A DNA stretch of 64,000 bases from Tretioscincus oriximinensis (lineage: Eukaryota; Chordata; Lepidosauria; Squamata; Gymnophthalmidae): positions 4,846,778-4,910,777 of the forward strand of contig JAJVDF010000002.1 in NCBI GenBank assembly GCA_022410635.1. The letters are read 5' to 3'. Below are positions 48,185-60,005 of this stretch, in pieces. Both the position numbers and the translations under genes were made by a program. The notes beneath the pieces were generated by a model. The model was not told the origin of the DNA and ran no database searches. It worked only from the letters and a program-made list of their open reading frames with translations. The stretch's first letter is position 1; every line of letters starts with the position of its first letter.

Positions 48185-48530
48185 AAACTCCAGATGGCCA
48201 GTGTGAGGTGACTAAGGCTCCACATCAAAACCATGAACGAACCCATTGGAGAGCTACTCTTTGTTGATAATGCTGCCGTTGGTATCCCATACAGCATCAG
48301 CTCTGCAGTGCATGACAACCTTTGCTGTGTTTGCTGAGGTCTTTGGACTAAAAGTTAACCTGAAGTCGGCAGAAGACCTGTATCAGCCTGCACCACAAGA
48401 AGCTTACCATCCTACACACAGCTGTTTGGGATACATCATCACCCCAGAAGCTAAGCTTGATAAATAGGTCAATAACAAGCTAGCCATACAGTGCAATTTT
48501 ATAAAAGTATATTGAACAATAAACTATGCA
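48185..48530 (+). mobile_element. non-LTR retrotransposon RT fragment
   Basis: Across a frameshift it reads 'ELLFVDNAA' near 48250, then 'SALQCMTTFAVFAEVFGL' and 'VNLKSAE.LYQPAP' and 'GYIITPEAKLDK' up to 48467. This is the block around RT motif C (normally F-A-D-D, here F-V-D-N, so the catalytic pair is lost), followed by the 'LG..I...' motif. The clade is uncertain; it differs from the CR1 that follows at 48645. Confidence 0.7.
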
Positions 48531-48644
48531 TTACATAGTTTTATATAATGATTTGCATGCTAGTCATACCTGGTGTTAGAGTATAGAGTATACATATGTG
48601 TTTATAACATATTACATTTATGTATTTATTACATATTACATTTA

Positions 48645-49742
48645 TTACAAAGTATCACATTCCATCCTTATTGAAAAAATGGTCAAGTATGGGATTGACA
48701 AAACAACAGTTAGATGGACTGAAAACTGGCTTAATGATCGTACTCAAAGAGTGATAATAAATGGTTGCACATCCAATTAGAAGACTGTTTCAAGTGGAGT
48801 ACTACAATGGTCTGTCCTAGGCCCAGTGCTATTTAACATATTTATAAATGATCTAGATGAAGGAATTGAAGGAAAACTTATCAAATTTGCTGATGACACA
48901 AAGCTAGGCGGTGTTGCTAGTACTAAACAATAGATAGGATTGAAAAAGATCTAGACAAGCTTGAACAATGGCCTGAAACAAACAGAATGGTATTTAACAG
49001 AGAGAAATGCAAGATCCTACATCTCGGCAAAAATAATGAAAACAGCACATATAGAATGGGAGGAATATGGGGAGCAGCACAGGTGAGAAGGACCTGGTTG
49101 TATTGGTAGATCACAGATTAAACATGAGTCAACAGTGTGAAGCAGTTACAAAAAGGCAAACACAATCCTGGGATGTATCAAGAAGAGCATAGAATCTCAC
49201 TCACGTGAAGTAATTATTCCTCTATATAGTACTTTGATACGGCCACACATGGAATACTGTGTTCAGTTCTGGGAGGCCCAATTTAAAAACGATATTGATA
49301 AACTAGAGCACGTACAAAAGACAGTTACAAGGATGGTGAGTGGTCTGGAAACCATGTCCTATGAGGAANGGTTAAAGGATCTAAGGATGTTTAGTCTGCA
49401 AAAGAGAAGACTGAGAGGAGACTTGATAGCTGTTTACAAATATCTGAATTGCTGTCACAGAGCAGAGGGATCAATATTGTTCTCATTAGCACATGGAAGG
49501 ACTAGAAACAATGGAATGAAACTGCAAGGGAGTAGATTTAGGTTAGATATCAGAAAAAAACTTTTTAACAGTCAGGGTGATAAACCAGTGGAACAATTTG
49601 CTACAGGAGGTGATGAGTTCGCCTTCACTGGATGTCTTCAAACAGAGACTGGGATGGTTTAATAAATCCTGCATTGAGCAGGGGTTTGGATCTGATGACC
49701 CTGGAGGTCCCTTCCAACTCTATAATTCTATGATTCTATTAA
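48645..49742 (+). mobile_element. CR1 LINE, 5'-truncated, best preserved copy
   Basis: Reading through stops: 'KMVKYGIDKTTVRWTENWL' near 48676, '[16 protein letters not shown]' near 48817, '[10 protein letters not shown]' (FADD at 48886-48897, RT catalytic motif intact) and 'LIRPHMEYCVQFWEAQF' near 49229, then the long frame 49234-49662 covering the ORF2 C-terminus. The element ends in 'ggaggtcccttccaactcta' and the CR1 octamer 'attctatgattctatt' at about 49725-49740. Frameshifts near 48930-49140 and the missing 5' two thirds make it inactive. One undetermined base lies at 49370. Confidence 0.95.
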
Positions 49743-50325
49743 AGAAGCAAAACCAAATCATTCTTTACATTAGTGACTTTTTTGTTGCTGAATTTCATTT
49801 GCTAAATCTTCAACGGAATTTTGGTATTTCATACATTTCAAACCTAACTTCATCTGTCAGTCAGTTTTTAATGCACTGATTTTTTTCATTTTTTCTTTGT
49901 TTTAACTATTATTAATTCTTAAATTTTAATTTAATCAGGGCAGCGACATGTCACCCAGAATGTCTTGGTGTGTCACCTTTGTCACCTGTTTCATAGAGTA
50001 GCCATCACTGTACTAGATGCAATGGGAGAGCTTGGTTGGACAAGGAGATCAGGGCACATGTTTTTGCTCTCTTTTCTCAGTTACTTATTCTCCTGGCCTA
50101 AAGTAAACACAGGATGTTGTGTATTTTTCAGGTATTCTCTTGTTTCCATTTGGGCTGGCATTTTGCCACTTCCGGTGGAATACAGAAAGCTCAATCAGCT
50201 ATATAAAAGGTGCTGTGTGGTTAGAAAATGGGACGAAATGCAACCACTCCCTGCCAGTGAAACAGGCACCTTCCTTTCTGAAGACCTGAACTAAACCAGA
50301 AAAAAACCATTTTCCTTATGCTTCA
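49743..50325. other. unannotated sequence, no gene seen
   Basis: The 109-codon frame at 49965-50294 has a weak hydrophobic stretch but no start context, domain or exon signals that I would trust. Confidence 0.4.
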
Positions 50326-50327
50326 GG

Positions 50328-50595
50328 ATGGTGGTGTGGATGTTAAGAACAATGACCTTTCAACAGAGAGGTTGGCATTCGAGGCCCATGTATCTGCTGT
50401 AGAGAGGAGAGTGGGAGAGGAATGAATGCCCTCTTTTGGCCTTAGCTTCAGCCATCCTAGCTGTTTGAAAGCAAGCAATTGCAAGTAGATTAATTGATAC
50501 CATCACAATGTGATGGGGAAGATAAATGGAGGCTTTCAGGTAAAATTAGCTTGGAAACCATTCTGAACTCCTTGGGGTATAAAAATCTCAAGTCT
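50328..50595 (+). mobile_element. tRNA-derived SINE
   Basis: Head 'ggatggtggtgtggatgtta' (A-box-like), 'ggttggcattcgaggccc' (B-box-like, near 50371), body 'agctgtttgaaagcaagc', and tail 'ccttggggtataaaaatct' near 50571. Same family as 14080 and 61573; the simple-repeat tail has been lost. Confidence 0.7.
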
Positions 50596-51063
50596 CAGGC
50601 AAACTGATGGCTTCCCAGGAGGCTGAAATATGGGAAATGTTGGCTTCACTGGAATGTCTGATTTAATGACATCAGTTGAGACAGTTTTCTCATGAGCACC
50701 TTTTAAAATATTCTCCTATTCTCTTTCCAGTTTTTGTAGATAGTTTATAGTTTTTACAAAGCTCTTAAACCTCCACTGGCTTTTCTGAAGAAGTCGGTGT
50801 TTCTTCTCAGCATTTGGAGGGTCCCTAAGAAACCAATTCCAAACATTTGTAAGCCTGGCTCAGAAGAAACAATCAAAGGCCAGCAAGCCAAGGTTTAACA
50901 GAGCATTGTGCTGCTGTGTTGCACATTTATTATTAAGTCATTATATTTACATCTTCTGCACTAAATCTCAGAAGAGGTTACAACAATTAAAAACAATTGA
51001 TTGTTTGAATTGTATAGGCATAAAACTGGTAATTACAGGAAACATTAAACAATATTTTATCAG

Positions 51064-51142
51064 TCCAGCAAAGGTGGCTTGTAGCACTTGGAGACTAACA
51101 GGAGAAAGGTAGGTGACATGCGCTTTCGTAGACACATCCACG
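51064..51142 (+). mobile_element. fragment of the 'agcaaagg...gactaac' repeat
   Basis: 'gtccagcaaagg', 'tagcacttggagactaacag' and 'tttcgtagacacatcca' follow, in order, one arm of the inverted pair at 60008-60165. Confidence 0.6.
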
Positions 51143-51507
51143 TATTTTGGTTAACCCAAACTGGGAAGAACTGCAACTGCGATGGGTTGGAAAGGGAAAT
51201 CCATACTGGGGATGTGTGGCTTGAGAACTACACAAGGCAAACACAGATCCCCTCTGGATTATAGGGGAATCATGTGCGTCCAGCACGGAGCCACACCATG
51301 TTCGTTCCTGTTTTTTCCTCTCATGAGAACTCGACCTAACATGCAGAAAGAAGAACTTTAGTACAGTTGCTGATAAGAAATGCCATACTGTGTTTCAGCA
51401 TTGTGCTAGAATGTGAAATCGGGGTGGTGTCATTGGGAACATCTGTGTAATTGTGTGTCCAGGGCAACCATCCCTGTGTCCTGCTTCCCATGCTACCCTG
51501 TGGGATC
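51143..51507. other. unannotated sequence, no gene seen
   Basis: Nothing recognised. Confidence 0.35.
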
Positions 51508-51946
51508 AGCCCTGTTCTCATCAGCACATGGAAGGACTAGAAGCAATGGTGAGAAACTGCAAGGGTAGTAGAAAAAGAAGAGGAGGAGCAGGAAGAAGAG
51601 TCAATTTTATACCCTGCTTTACTCAACCCAAAGGGAATCAAAGCAGCTTACATAATCTTCTGTTCTTCTCTTTACAATGGACACTTTGTGAAGTATGTGG
51701 GGATGAGAGAGCTCTGAAGAGCTTTGATTAGCCCAAGATCCTGATACTCTTAACCATTATTTCAGACAATCAGTTAGGGATATCAACCAATGGAATAGAT
51801 TGCCATAGGAAGTGATGTGTTCTCCTTTGGTTGAAATCTTCAAACTGATGCTGGGTTGCCATCAGTCTAGGATGGTTTAGTAAATCCTGCATAGAACAGC
51901 AGGTTGGACCTGTTAACCCTTATAGCCTTTTGATTCTATGATTCTG
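51508..51946 (+). mobile_element. CR1 LINE 3' end split by a SINE tail
   Basis: 51508-51552 ('cacatggaaggactagaagc', 'gaaactgcaagggtagtag') matches 49486-49535 of the CR1 copy. After an unrelated insert the CR1 resumes at about 51760 ('tcagttagggatatcaacca', 'gaatagattgcc') and runs to 'gattctatgattctg' at 51932-51946. The inserted piece (about 51570-51745) is the SINE described separately. Confidence 0.8.
51565..51745 (-). mobile_element. SINE 3' portion inserted in CR1
   Basis: Starts with a GAA/GGA-rich run (the reverse complement of a (CTT)n tail) and contains 'ataccctgctttactcaacc', 'gggaatcaaagcagcttaca' and 'gacactttgtgaagtatgtg', the reverse order of the SINE 3' half seen at 19650-19795. 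The tRNA head is missing. Confidence 0.7.
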
Positions 51947-53379
51947 TATCACTGCTATTGAAGACTTGTCCCCTGGAAGGTAGGAAGAGGTTCATTTGCC
52001 ATTGAAGTATACCCATAAAATGTTCACAGTTTCTCTAAGTTCCTGTTTTTCACAGGTAACAATTACTTGTATAACATAATTTGCTTTGTATTGTAGTTTA
52101 TAGGAATGAGATGATTGTATAGTCTTCTTAAGAGATACGAAACATGAATTGAAAACTATCCTGTAGGTTCAATGTGCAAGTGATGATCTTCAATTAGGAC
52201 ATGAGGATATTAGGGACCCATGGCTCCAAATAAATTATGCGCTTCTGTGAAGTGACATTTGGCAATCCTTACTGGTGTCTCATTGATGTGTTTAAACATA
52301 TTTGCTTTTCTTGGATGCATTTTTTTCTTTGCAGACTATAGACTTAACACCTCAACTCACAATATTCTGGCAGCAAGGGAAGGGGAAAATGTAGCTCAAT
52401 TGCACACATGATTTTTTTAAAATATCAATCTAGCCTTAGGTGTGCAGAGATCTTATGTTCATCAAGTGTATTCAAGTATGCATTTCAGAACTGGCACTTT
52501 ACAGAGCTAATTTTCCTTGTCAAAGCAAGTAAAAGCAATTATACAATGTAAACATTTGATTTGCTTTCGTTGGGCAGACTATATTTTTGTTAACCTTGTG
52601 TTCTTAAAAAGCACCTCTAATTTCAATGGGAAATGCCTTTGTTTGTGTTAGAAGAGTAGGAGGTTGAGCCTTTCTTCTGGTTGAGTCTCATAGCTTCCAT
52701 TACCACTAATGGGAGTTGAGTGTCTGCATCAAGGGGGATAAATGTACAGTTGGTGGGATGGTGTGGCACATAGTACTTCAAGCATCTGTGCCGGTGCTCA
52801 GAAATTCTTTGGTTGGAAAAGAGATCTTGCTGAAGACAGAAGTAATACAAAATGTGTTGGTCGTGGAGAAACGAGACTTTCCAAATATACAGTTGGAAAA
52901 TGAGTGTGTTTTTGTGTGTTGTAAAATGTTAGTATTTTTATATACTGTGGTAGCTAGCTCACTCATCACCTAGGATTAAATGATGCTTCTGAAATCCTTG
53001 GAAATGTTTATACGTATCAGGAAGATTTTTATTTTCTTCACTCATTTGTTGGCCCTTTACTTTCACATTTCTCATGACTGCCCATGTTCCCTTTGACTTT
53101 GTTTGATTGTTCTAATGCCTTTTCCAGTTGGGGCCTCACATAATCTACACCAGCAAGTGGATAACAGGCTCCTACTCTGAAAAATAGCTCAGAATAAGCA
53201 CAGTGGATATCAGGCCTCTATTTCCAGATACAACTGAACGTGGAAAGTCTTCTTGAGTGCTATAGAAATGCATAGGAAAGGGTAACTATGGCAGGTCCTG
53301 TCCTTTCATCACTTTGTAAGATATTCTCAATTGCAAATGACAGTTTGGGGGAAATTCTCTGGACATATTGTTGACTAAT
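51947..53379. other. unannotated sequence, no gene seen
   Basis: AT-rich, apparently single-copy. Confidence 0.4.
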
Positions 53380-53570
53380 ATCTATGTGAAACAACTGCAA
53401 GAAGAGTGTAATACACTGATGACATCTGTGCCTCTTTCTATGAGGAACAGGAAGGGCAACATAGATGCTGAACTAACGTCTGGAGATGTTAATGGGTTGG
53501 ATGTCAGCCAGTGTACTGGAAGAATAAGAGAGTGAGAGGGTTCCTATATAACCTCATCCTGAAAGTTCAA
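53380..53570 (+). mobile_element. possible L2-type RT scrap
   Basis: 'ctgatgacatctgtgcc' at 53417 could be a decayed A-D-D block, and 'ctggagatgttaatgggttg' near 53481 resembles the L2 segment that follows it (a 'GWM.AN.LK' region). Too degraded for certainty. Confidence 0.35.
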
Positions 53571-54529
53571 GAATATAGGTCCTTCCTGCACTAAACTCTC
53601 TGTGCTCCAAACCAGTGGATCTGACCAGCCAGACATGCTACTGCAGATGACAGAAAGATATGGTCTGAAACTGCATTATCTATACAACAGTGCTGGCTCT
53701 GAAGCTCAAATAAACTTCAAAACCATGCTCCAAGTGTTGGGAAAAGTTTCTAGTCTCAGAATTCCTGGGGGACTTATTTCTATGGTATGGTAATCCATTC
53801 ACATACCTTCTGTTCCATCAGAACAGAACATCTTTGATTGGTATCTTACTCCATCGAGCATACCAGTGGAAGGTGGGAGCTTCATAGAGCTGCCCTGAAG
53901 TTCAAAAAGTGCCATAGTCTCTGGCTATTGTACCTTTGAACATACCACTGTGTTGTCTCCTTTATTAGAACTAGCTGCCATCTGTCTGCCCTGGAAAAAA
54001 GTTTAATGGCTCTACTGTCATCCCCAAAGTTGCCATTTTCAGGTCTCCACATCCTCCATGTGAGGCCAGTAGGCTCACATACAAATTTATGATATTTCAT
54101 TGAAACAAGTGCCTAGTTCATTTGCAAATCATGAAATACAGATGTTTAGTCTTTCTGATACTGCTGTATCGGAGAAGATTCAAAGTTATGGAATGTTGAT
54201 GAGTTTTTGTTTTCTTAGATGAATGGGTGGTTGGATGAATCACTTTGATCACATAGAGAAAAAGCCCTTCTGGGCATTTCACTCTGTGCTCCTCACTGCA
54301 GGAATATCTTGGCTTTTTGCAGAGGTCTCTAGCACAGAATCCCCTGGTTGAAGTGAGTGCAGGAGAGCCATGAAATTTGGGAGTCCAGAGAGAAGCCTTC
54401 CCAGGCTGCTAACTCTCTCAGCTCTTCTGCCACCATCCCAATCAAGCACCAAGGTGGAAGAAATTAGACATCACAACAATTTCACAATAAGGCCTTATAC
54501 ACAGCCCTACAAAGAAAATACACTGAGAA
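53571..54529. other. unannotated sequence, no gene seen
   Basis: Nothing recognised. Confidence 0.4.
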
Positions 54530-54665
54530 AGTGAATCAGGGAAGGGAAGAGAAAAATGCGGGGAGGAGAAAGGCAGAGTGGGGAAGGAAGGAGGAATGAA
54601 TAGGGAGGAGAGGGAGAGAGATATGGAAGTGTGATAGGAGGGACGGTGGGGTGGGGTGGGTCATC
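54530..54665. repeat. polypurine tract
   Basis: About 135 bases nearly all purine (GGGAAGG/GAGGAG), ending in 'ggggtggggtggg'. The proline-rich antisense frame is an artefact of it. Confidence 0.8.
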
Positions 54666-55849
54666 AGGCAGCAACAGTTTGTCTTCATGCCAGTGAGGAT
54701 GTGTACATGAGGAAGGAAGAAAGAAAGTCAATTTCAAGAGACTGGACAATGGTAGTGACGTAAACTTCAGGCCACACATATGTCCACCTGTGATACATAT
54801 GAGTAAAAGAAAAGCATCAATACTCCAAACATCTCATACTGAATGTCTCAGTATTCATAAAACCAAATGGAATGGTGAGTTGTTACCTCTTACCATCTGG
54901 TAAGAGCTAATGCCTAATGAGATCAATCCTGACTTCTTTGCCCTATCAGAGAGTTCTGTACTGAGATCCAGAACAGAGGATAATCCCTCATACCTCCCGA
55001 AACGTACATTCTGAGTAATGCACTCCTTTTTACTACATGCCAATGCACTGCTCTTCTTGCAAAAGCCAACTCTAATTGTAGTAATAATTTCTCCACTGCA
55101 GCCAAAGGCTTTTATTTAGGGTGATACTCAGCCATGTGCAAGAGGCCAGTTAAAGGCCCCATTTGGGACAGTTAAATCCCACTTAAGCCCTTGAAGGCTT
55201 AACTAGTGATGAGGCCTTCAGCTGGCATCCACACAAGGCAGATTTTCATCCTTAACTGGGCAGCCAGAATCAGATTCTCATGTGGGAATATGCTGGAGCG
55301 TGTGCTGTCATTGGCACTTCCTCTTTAAGCCACTTCACTTTTCTCTTTGCTATTGGCTTTTTGCCTAGTTCTGGGGAGGGTGGCGGCAGCAGGTGGGGGG
55401 TAGAGAGAGAAATATGACAACCTGCCAAAAGCATCTTCCATTTGCATTCCAGCCCATTTCAAAGACCATCCAAACTAAACACAAACTATTAAAGAGGAGA
55501 GGCAGGGACTTGCCCAATTTCCTGCCTTGATCCCTTAGGGAAATGGTTTGTTAGGGAGTGTCATTGCAGTGGCAAGATGGAGAAGTATATATGAATGAGA
55601 AAAATGGAGGGGGGGGGGAAGCAATGAGATTGATGAGCAAAGGGGTGGGGGGGAGAGAAGACGCCTCTAAATCATTAAACTGTCACAAAATGTAAAGATG
55701 ATTCTGCAAGTTATAAACATGAAAGGATTTTAAGGAGTTGGGCAGGTCAGAAAATGAAGCAGGAAAATAGTATAGTTGGACCAAATAGTGTATTTGCTTG
55801 CTGCATGTGATCTTGTTGCAGGTGACCCTGGTTTTTCTATCAAGACTAC
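54666..55849. other. unannotated sequence, no gene seen
   Basis: Includes G-runs at 55608-55617 and 55645-55655. 55110-55260 has several related words ('ggccagttaaaggcccc', 'ggcttaactagtgatgaggc') but no assignable repeat. Confidence 0.4.
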
Positions 55850-55962
55850 CTTTGTCTGCTTGAGCCTGCCCAGGTGCAACTGGTGGGCCATGTGTGAGAC
55901 AGAATGCTGGACTAGATGGGCTCTGGCTCAGTTCAACAGGGCTCCTCTTATGTTCTTTTTTA
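55850..55962 (+). mobile_element. CR1-like LINE 3' UTR end (copy 5)
   Basis: 'gcccaggtgcaactggtggg', 'gaatgctggactagatgggc' and 'gctcctcttatgttc' match the family end. Only the last 110 bases are present. Confidence 0.85.
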
Positions 55963-56166
55963 CAGAGAGTCAAGAACAGGTGAAGCTTTTGCCTTCAAAT
56001 TTTGCTTGACAACACTCAGCAATTTTTGACCTCTCATTCTTTCCAGATATGTTAGAGTTCAACTTTCATTGAGTCCTGGCAGTACCAATAGATTTGAATA
56101 GAATTTAGTCAAAATCTCAATTCCTAGATAGTCAATGACAGGAATTCTTGAGCCCTTTTACTGAGT

Positions 56167-56212
56167 CCTGGAAAAACCCTGTTCAGTTACTGGAAAAACC
56201 CTGTTCAGTTAC
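56167..56212. repeat. 22-bp direct tandem duplication
   Basis: 'ctggaaaaaccctgttcag' plus 'tta' occurs twice back to back. Confidence 0.9.
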
Positions 56213-56424
56213 CCTGTGCAGATGGCAGGCCTTTCTCTATCTCCTGCTGAGACTTTCCTATACCAGACTGGTGAGCTAGAAGTTCAGATCCTCAAACTAT
56301 AAAGGTTCAAACTTGAAGGCCCCTCACCTTTCTAAAAAGAAGTGTCCCTGAGCCAGGATGGTTATGAGCATCTTTTCAAGTAGTCTATGGCAGTTAAGTA
56401 TTGGGATTGGGATTGGGTTTGTTT

Positions 56425-57790
56425 GTTTGCTTGCTTATTTATTTATTTATACTTATATCCAACCTTATACCCAAAGGTCTGAGGGTGGGCAACCATAAAA
56501 CAATAATACAACATTGACAAATTAAAAACTATATAAAGGTGTATCTAAAAGTGGGAAGAAAAATTACATTTCTTCAGCTAAAGGCCAGGTGAAAGAGTTG
56601 TTTCTTCAAAGACCTTTTGGGTCCAAGGAAAGCTTCTTGAGAAGAGGGCGCACCACCACCTCTTTAAAAGATTGTGGGACTACTGCATCCCTCAAAGAAG
56701 CATTCACTGCTCCCTAGACCCACGCCAATCATACTCTGCTGGCTGGCTTTTATCAGCCAGGAAGGACAAGGATCCAGAGGTTGTCCAAATCCCATCAAGC
56801 AGCTTGTCTACATCATCAGGCCGCAATAACTGAAACTGATCCATGATAACTGGATCAGATGGTTCTCAGGAAATCTCTGGGCTACTCACAAATATGGCAT
56901 CCACATGAATCTGAGCAACTTTACTCTTAAAGTGCCTTGCAAATTTGTCACAACAGATATTGGATGGCCTTTGCCCTTACACTCCCAGGCTAAATCTTAT
57001 CAAGCCGTTCATCACTTGAAACAGTTGTAAAGGATGGTTACTCAAGAATGCAATGGTAGCAGAGAAATAATTCCTTTTTGCTCTAACCCATTTGATCAGA
57101 TTTTTGTTGGGATTTGTGCCACATGCACTCCAGCCATCAGCCTTCCTGTTTCATTGCCCTTAACTCCCCAGAACACCAGGGTGTTCTACGGGCTCCACAG
57201 TGTAATCGTGTAAATAGCACTGGTCCGAGGAGACAAAAGCTCTGAAATGGGAGCCATCCATGCCAACCAGGAAATCCCCCAGAGCATTCAGGAATCATCC
57301 AGTCTCCATAAAACTCTGCGGGTGAATTATCTGAATAGGTCTTTCATCCTTGCAGGCTGTAACAGTCACTGTAAGTCCAAATCTCACCAGGGAATGATCT
57401 GTCCATGACAATGGGCTTACCACCAGCCCTGCTGTCAATGGATCATCACCAGTTTGCTCTGTAGAAAAAAACAGATCAAGAGTATGTCCAGCTTTGTGAG
57501 TTGGGCTGGTAACATACTGAGATAGCCTTCAGGGAGGCCATGAAGGTTTGAGCAGGACCAGTGAAGGAAGTCTCCACATGGATGCTGAAGTCCCCAACAC
57601 CACAAGTTAAGGGCCTCCAGAGACCACCTCAGTCAACTCAGATAGGGTTGTTGCTGGGCAGCAGGGTCATGTGTACACAAGCAACATCCCTATTCTATCT
57701 CTTTTGCCTATCAGCAGGAACAGCCCCTCAAATCCAGAAACAGAACGTACAGGTCTGGTGCCTGGGGGCACAGTTTTGGCAATAGGTAGT
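56425..57790 (-). mobile_element. L2-type LINE with internal deletion of the RT domain
   Basis: On the minus strand, from 57790 down, the endonuclease part is readable: 'VGDFSIHVETS' near 57560-57600 (EN motif 'GDFN.H') and 'DHSLVRFGL' near 57375-57405 (EN motif 'DH..V'). Next come the EN-RT linker and 'VVVRPLLKKLSLDPK' near 56610-56665, which is where RT starts. That is followed at once by 'FKKQLFHLAF' near 56580-56610, the extreme C-terminus, and the 3' UTR with its ATTT-type tail at 56430-56450. Almost all of the RT is therefore deleted. Stops are frequent. Confidence 0.85.
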
Positions 57791-59284
57791 GTGGCTAACA
57801 CATTCCCATGAACCACTGGGAGCATTCCCTGAAGCAAGTATGAAAAGTCCTTTGGTAATAACTTCAGGAAACATGCAGTTTTACAGTCAACAAAATGAAA
57901 TTGTTCCTTGTCTTATTCACATTTCATCCAGTGTGGACAATATGCGATTGAGGAGCTACCAAAGTCTGCATCAGTGTGGCAGATGGCAGTCTCTGTCCCA
58001 GGATATATTCAGAATAACATCTATTAAAGAAATAGCCTTCGTAAAGCAAGGGAATTAAATGCACTGTTAAGATATTTTTTGAGTTTGTAGGAGTGAGCTG
58101 TATGTACATTTGGCCAATTGCTCCATGTTTTCCTCAACTGTTCCCTAGTGCATAGCTGGCAAAAACTCAAAGCATTCGGAACACAAATTGTCTTTGGTCA
58201 ATAAACAGCAGAACAGAAGTGTCCTGGAAGAGAAGATTTATTATTTGAGTGATACAAACACATCCATAAATCAGCACGAGATGAGAGCACTTTCAGGTAG
58301 CACTGTTGACATTTATGCAAATCTTGGGAGAGGCAAGACTACATTTGCAGCACAATGAATAATGTCTCACCTTTTGATACCTAAATTTAGCTGCTGGAGC
58401 TCACTTACAAATAACGCGAGTGCGTTCTTTTATAAAAGACTAAGAATTTCACAGGCCAAGCTGTTTAAGATATGAACTACTTGGAGAGAAGGTGCATTTT
58501 CTTGGGGTTTGGGGGAGATTAGACATGCAGATTCTTCAGCCCCCAATAAACTTGCAAATTCCTTTACCTGGGCCTAAATTTCTAGTAAACCCAAATTAAA
58601 CAGCTTTTGAAGTGGCTGTGGATTGTAGCAAACTCCCTCCTTTCTAGTGAGGCTTTTTGAAGGAGAAATGAGCTACTTACCTTCTGCCACTTTTGTCCCA
58701 GTTGGTCTTCCAGTGTTCCAGCTGGCAAGGCACGAATGGCCACCATATTGCCTATACAAGTGGCAAAATCAACAGCTGTTTCTTGTAATCTCAGCCCTTT
58801 TCAGGACTGTGAAAACTCATGTCACCTACCCTATTTCTTATTTTCCTATTTCCTATTTCCTAGATTTTCTGGACCCAGACTAACATGGCTATTTCCATGA
58901 AATCTATTGTTGGCTCTTTTGCAGAAAATTGTTTGTGGAATTTCTTTGAGCTAGACAAAAATGTGTACAAAAATATATCAATTAATCCCTCCTCCCTTTT
59001 TCCTTTTGGGAAGGATGAAAGTTAACTTGAAAAAATAGAAAATCAAAGGGAAATTAAAAGTGTCTGCTGTGATCATTTGTAGAACAACATCAGACATGTT
59101 TATTGTAGGCGAATTCACACTGAATCTTTTGCTGGGCTGGATCCCACAATAGGGTATGGGCATCCACATGCTGTGTTGACTATGGCTGCATACCCATTAA
59201 GGCTATATAGTAAGTTAGCAGCAACATCATGTAAAAATCGTCCCATTACCTCGTGGAATTTCAGTGACCCACTCACTAGTGAGG
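57791..59284. other. unannotated sequence, no gene seen
   Basis: 'cccagactaacatggctatt' at about 58876 is the end of the repeat seen at 60160-60200. The 89-codon frame at 57789-58058 has no domain. Confidence 0.4.
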
Positions 59285-59642
59285 ACAGACAAGGGAAAGG
59301 ATTTTTTCACCCAGAGAGTCATTGGTCTTTGGAATTTACTTCAAGAAGAGGAGGTGGTAGCTAGCAGCTTGGATAGCTTTAAGAGAGGATTCAATAAGTT
59401 CATGGACACCAAGGGTATAAATAGTGACTAGGATGCATGTTTTGATACTGTCTCCAAGATGGAGCAACAGGCAATATTCCTGAAATGCCATCTGCTAGGT
59501 GTCTATAACAGTTGAAGATTTTGCCTTCTTCTGTTCCAGACTGCCCAGGTGCAATTGGTGGGCCTCTGTGTGAGACAGAATACTGGACTAGATGGGCTCC
59601 GGCCCACTTCAGCACAGCTTCTCTTATGTTCTTATGTTGTAA
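59285..59642 (+). mobile_element. CR1-like LINE 3' end (copy 6)
   Basis: 'ttttttcacccagagagtca', 'gaagaggaggtggtagctag', 'gatactgtctccaagatgga', 'ctggactagatgggctccgg' and a clean terminal 'tcttatgttcttatgttg' at about 59622-59639. The best preserved 3' UTR of this family in the window. 5' truncated in the ORF2 C-terminus. Confidence 0.9.
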
Positions 59643-60000
59643 AAAGGCTTGTGGTCCTGGTTTTTCTGGGAGCTCTTTTAAATGCAAGAGAATTGCTTAG
59701 TGGAGACATTTAGTAACGTGTATTCAGGCTAGCTGTAAAAATCTCATAGGCTTTCAGTTCACCGAGAATGCTGGGAATTGTAGCAAAATAAGCACAGCAA
59801 TGACGTATGGGCTATGTGGTATCACAAGGTGACCAGGAAAATGTTATGGAGAAACAAGAAGCAGCAAAGAAATCTGAGATATGTTTTCTCAGGTTTAATA
59901 AACATTATTTTATTTTTTTAATTTAATATTTTTTAAAAAAACAGTAAGGTTGTGATGAGGAACCAGCCTATGACAGGCTCCAATCAGGGTCTGCCATAGT
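59643..60000. other. unannotated sequence, no gene seen
   Basis: AT-rich stretch near 59900-59940; nothing recognised. Confidence 0.35.
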
Positions 60001-60005
60001 CTATG

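Noticed and set aside
16901..49370. Isolated undetermined bases at 16901, 18311, 20870, 27431 and 49370
   Set aside because: Single ambiguous calls typical of assembly; no associated structure or gap.
49234..49662. 142-codon frame as a possible host gene
   Set aside because: It is the C-terminal part of the CR1 ORF2, continuous with the FADD-containing segment upstream and the CR1 3' octamer downstream.
49965..50294. 109-codon frame
   Set aside because: No domain and no exon signals; its downstream end lies just before a SINE.
56440..56470. ATTT/ACTT repeats as an independent microsatellite
   Set aside because: They are the terminal tail of the minus-strand L2 element.
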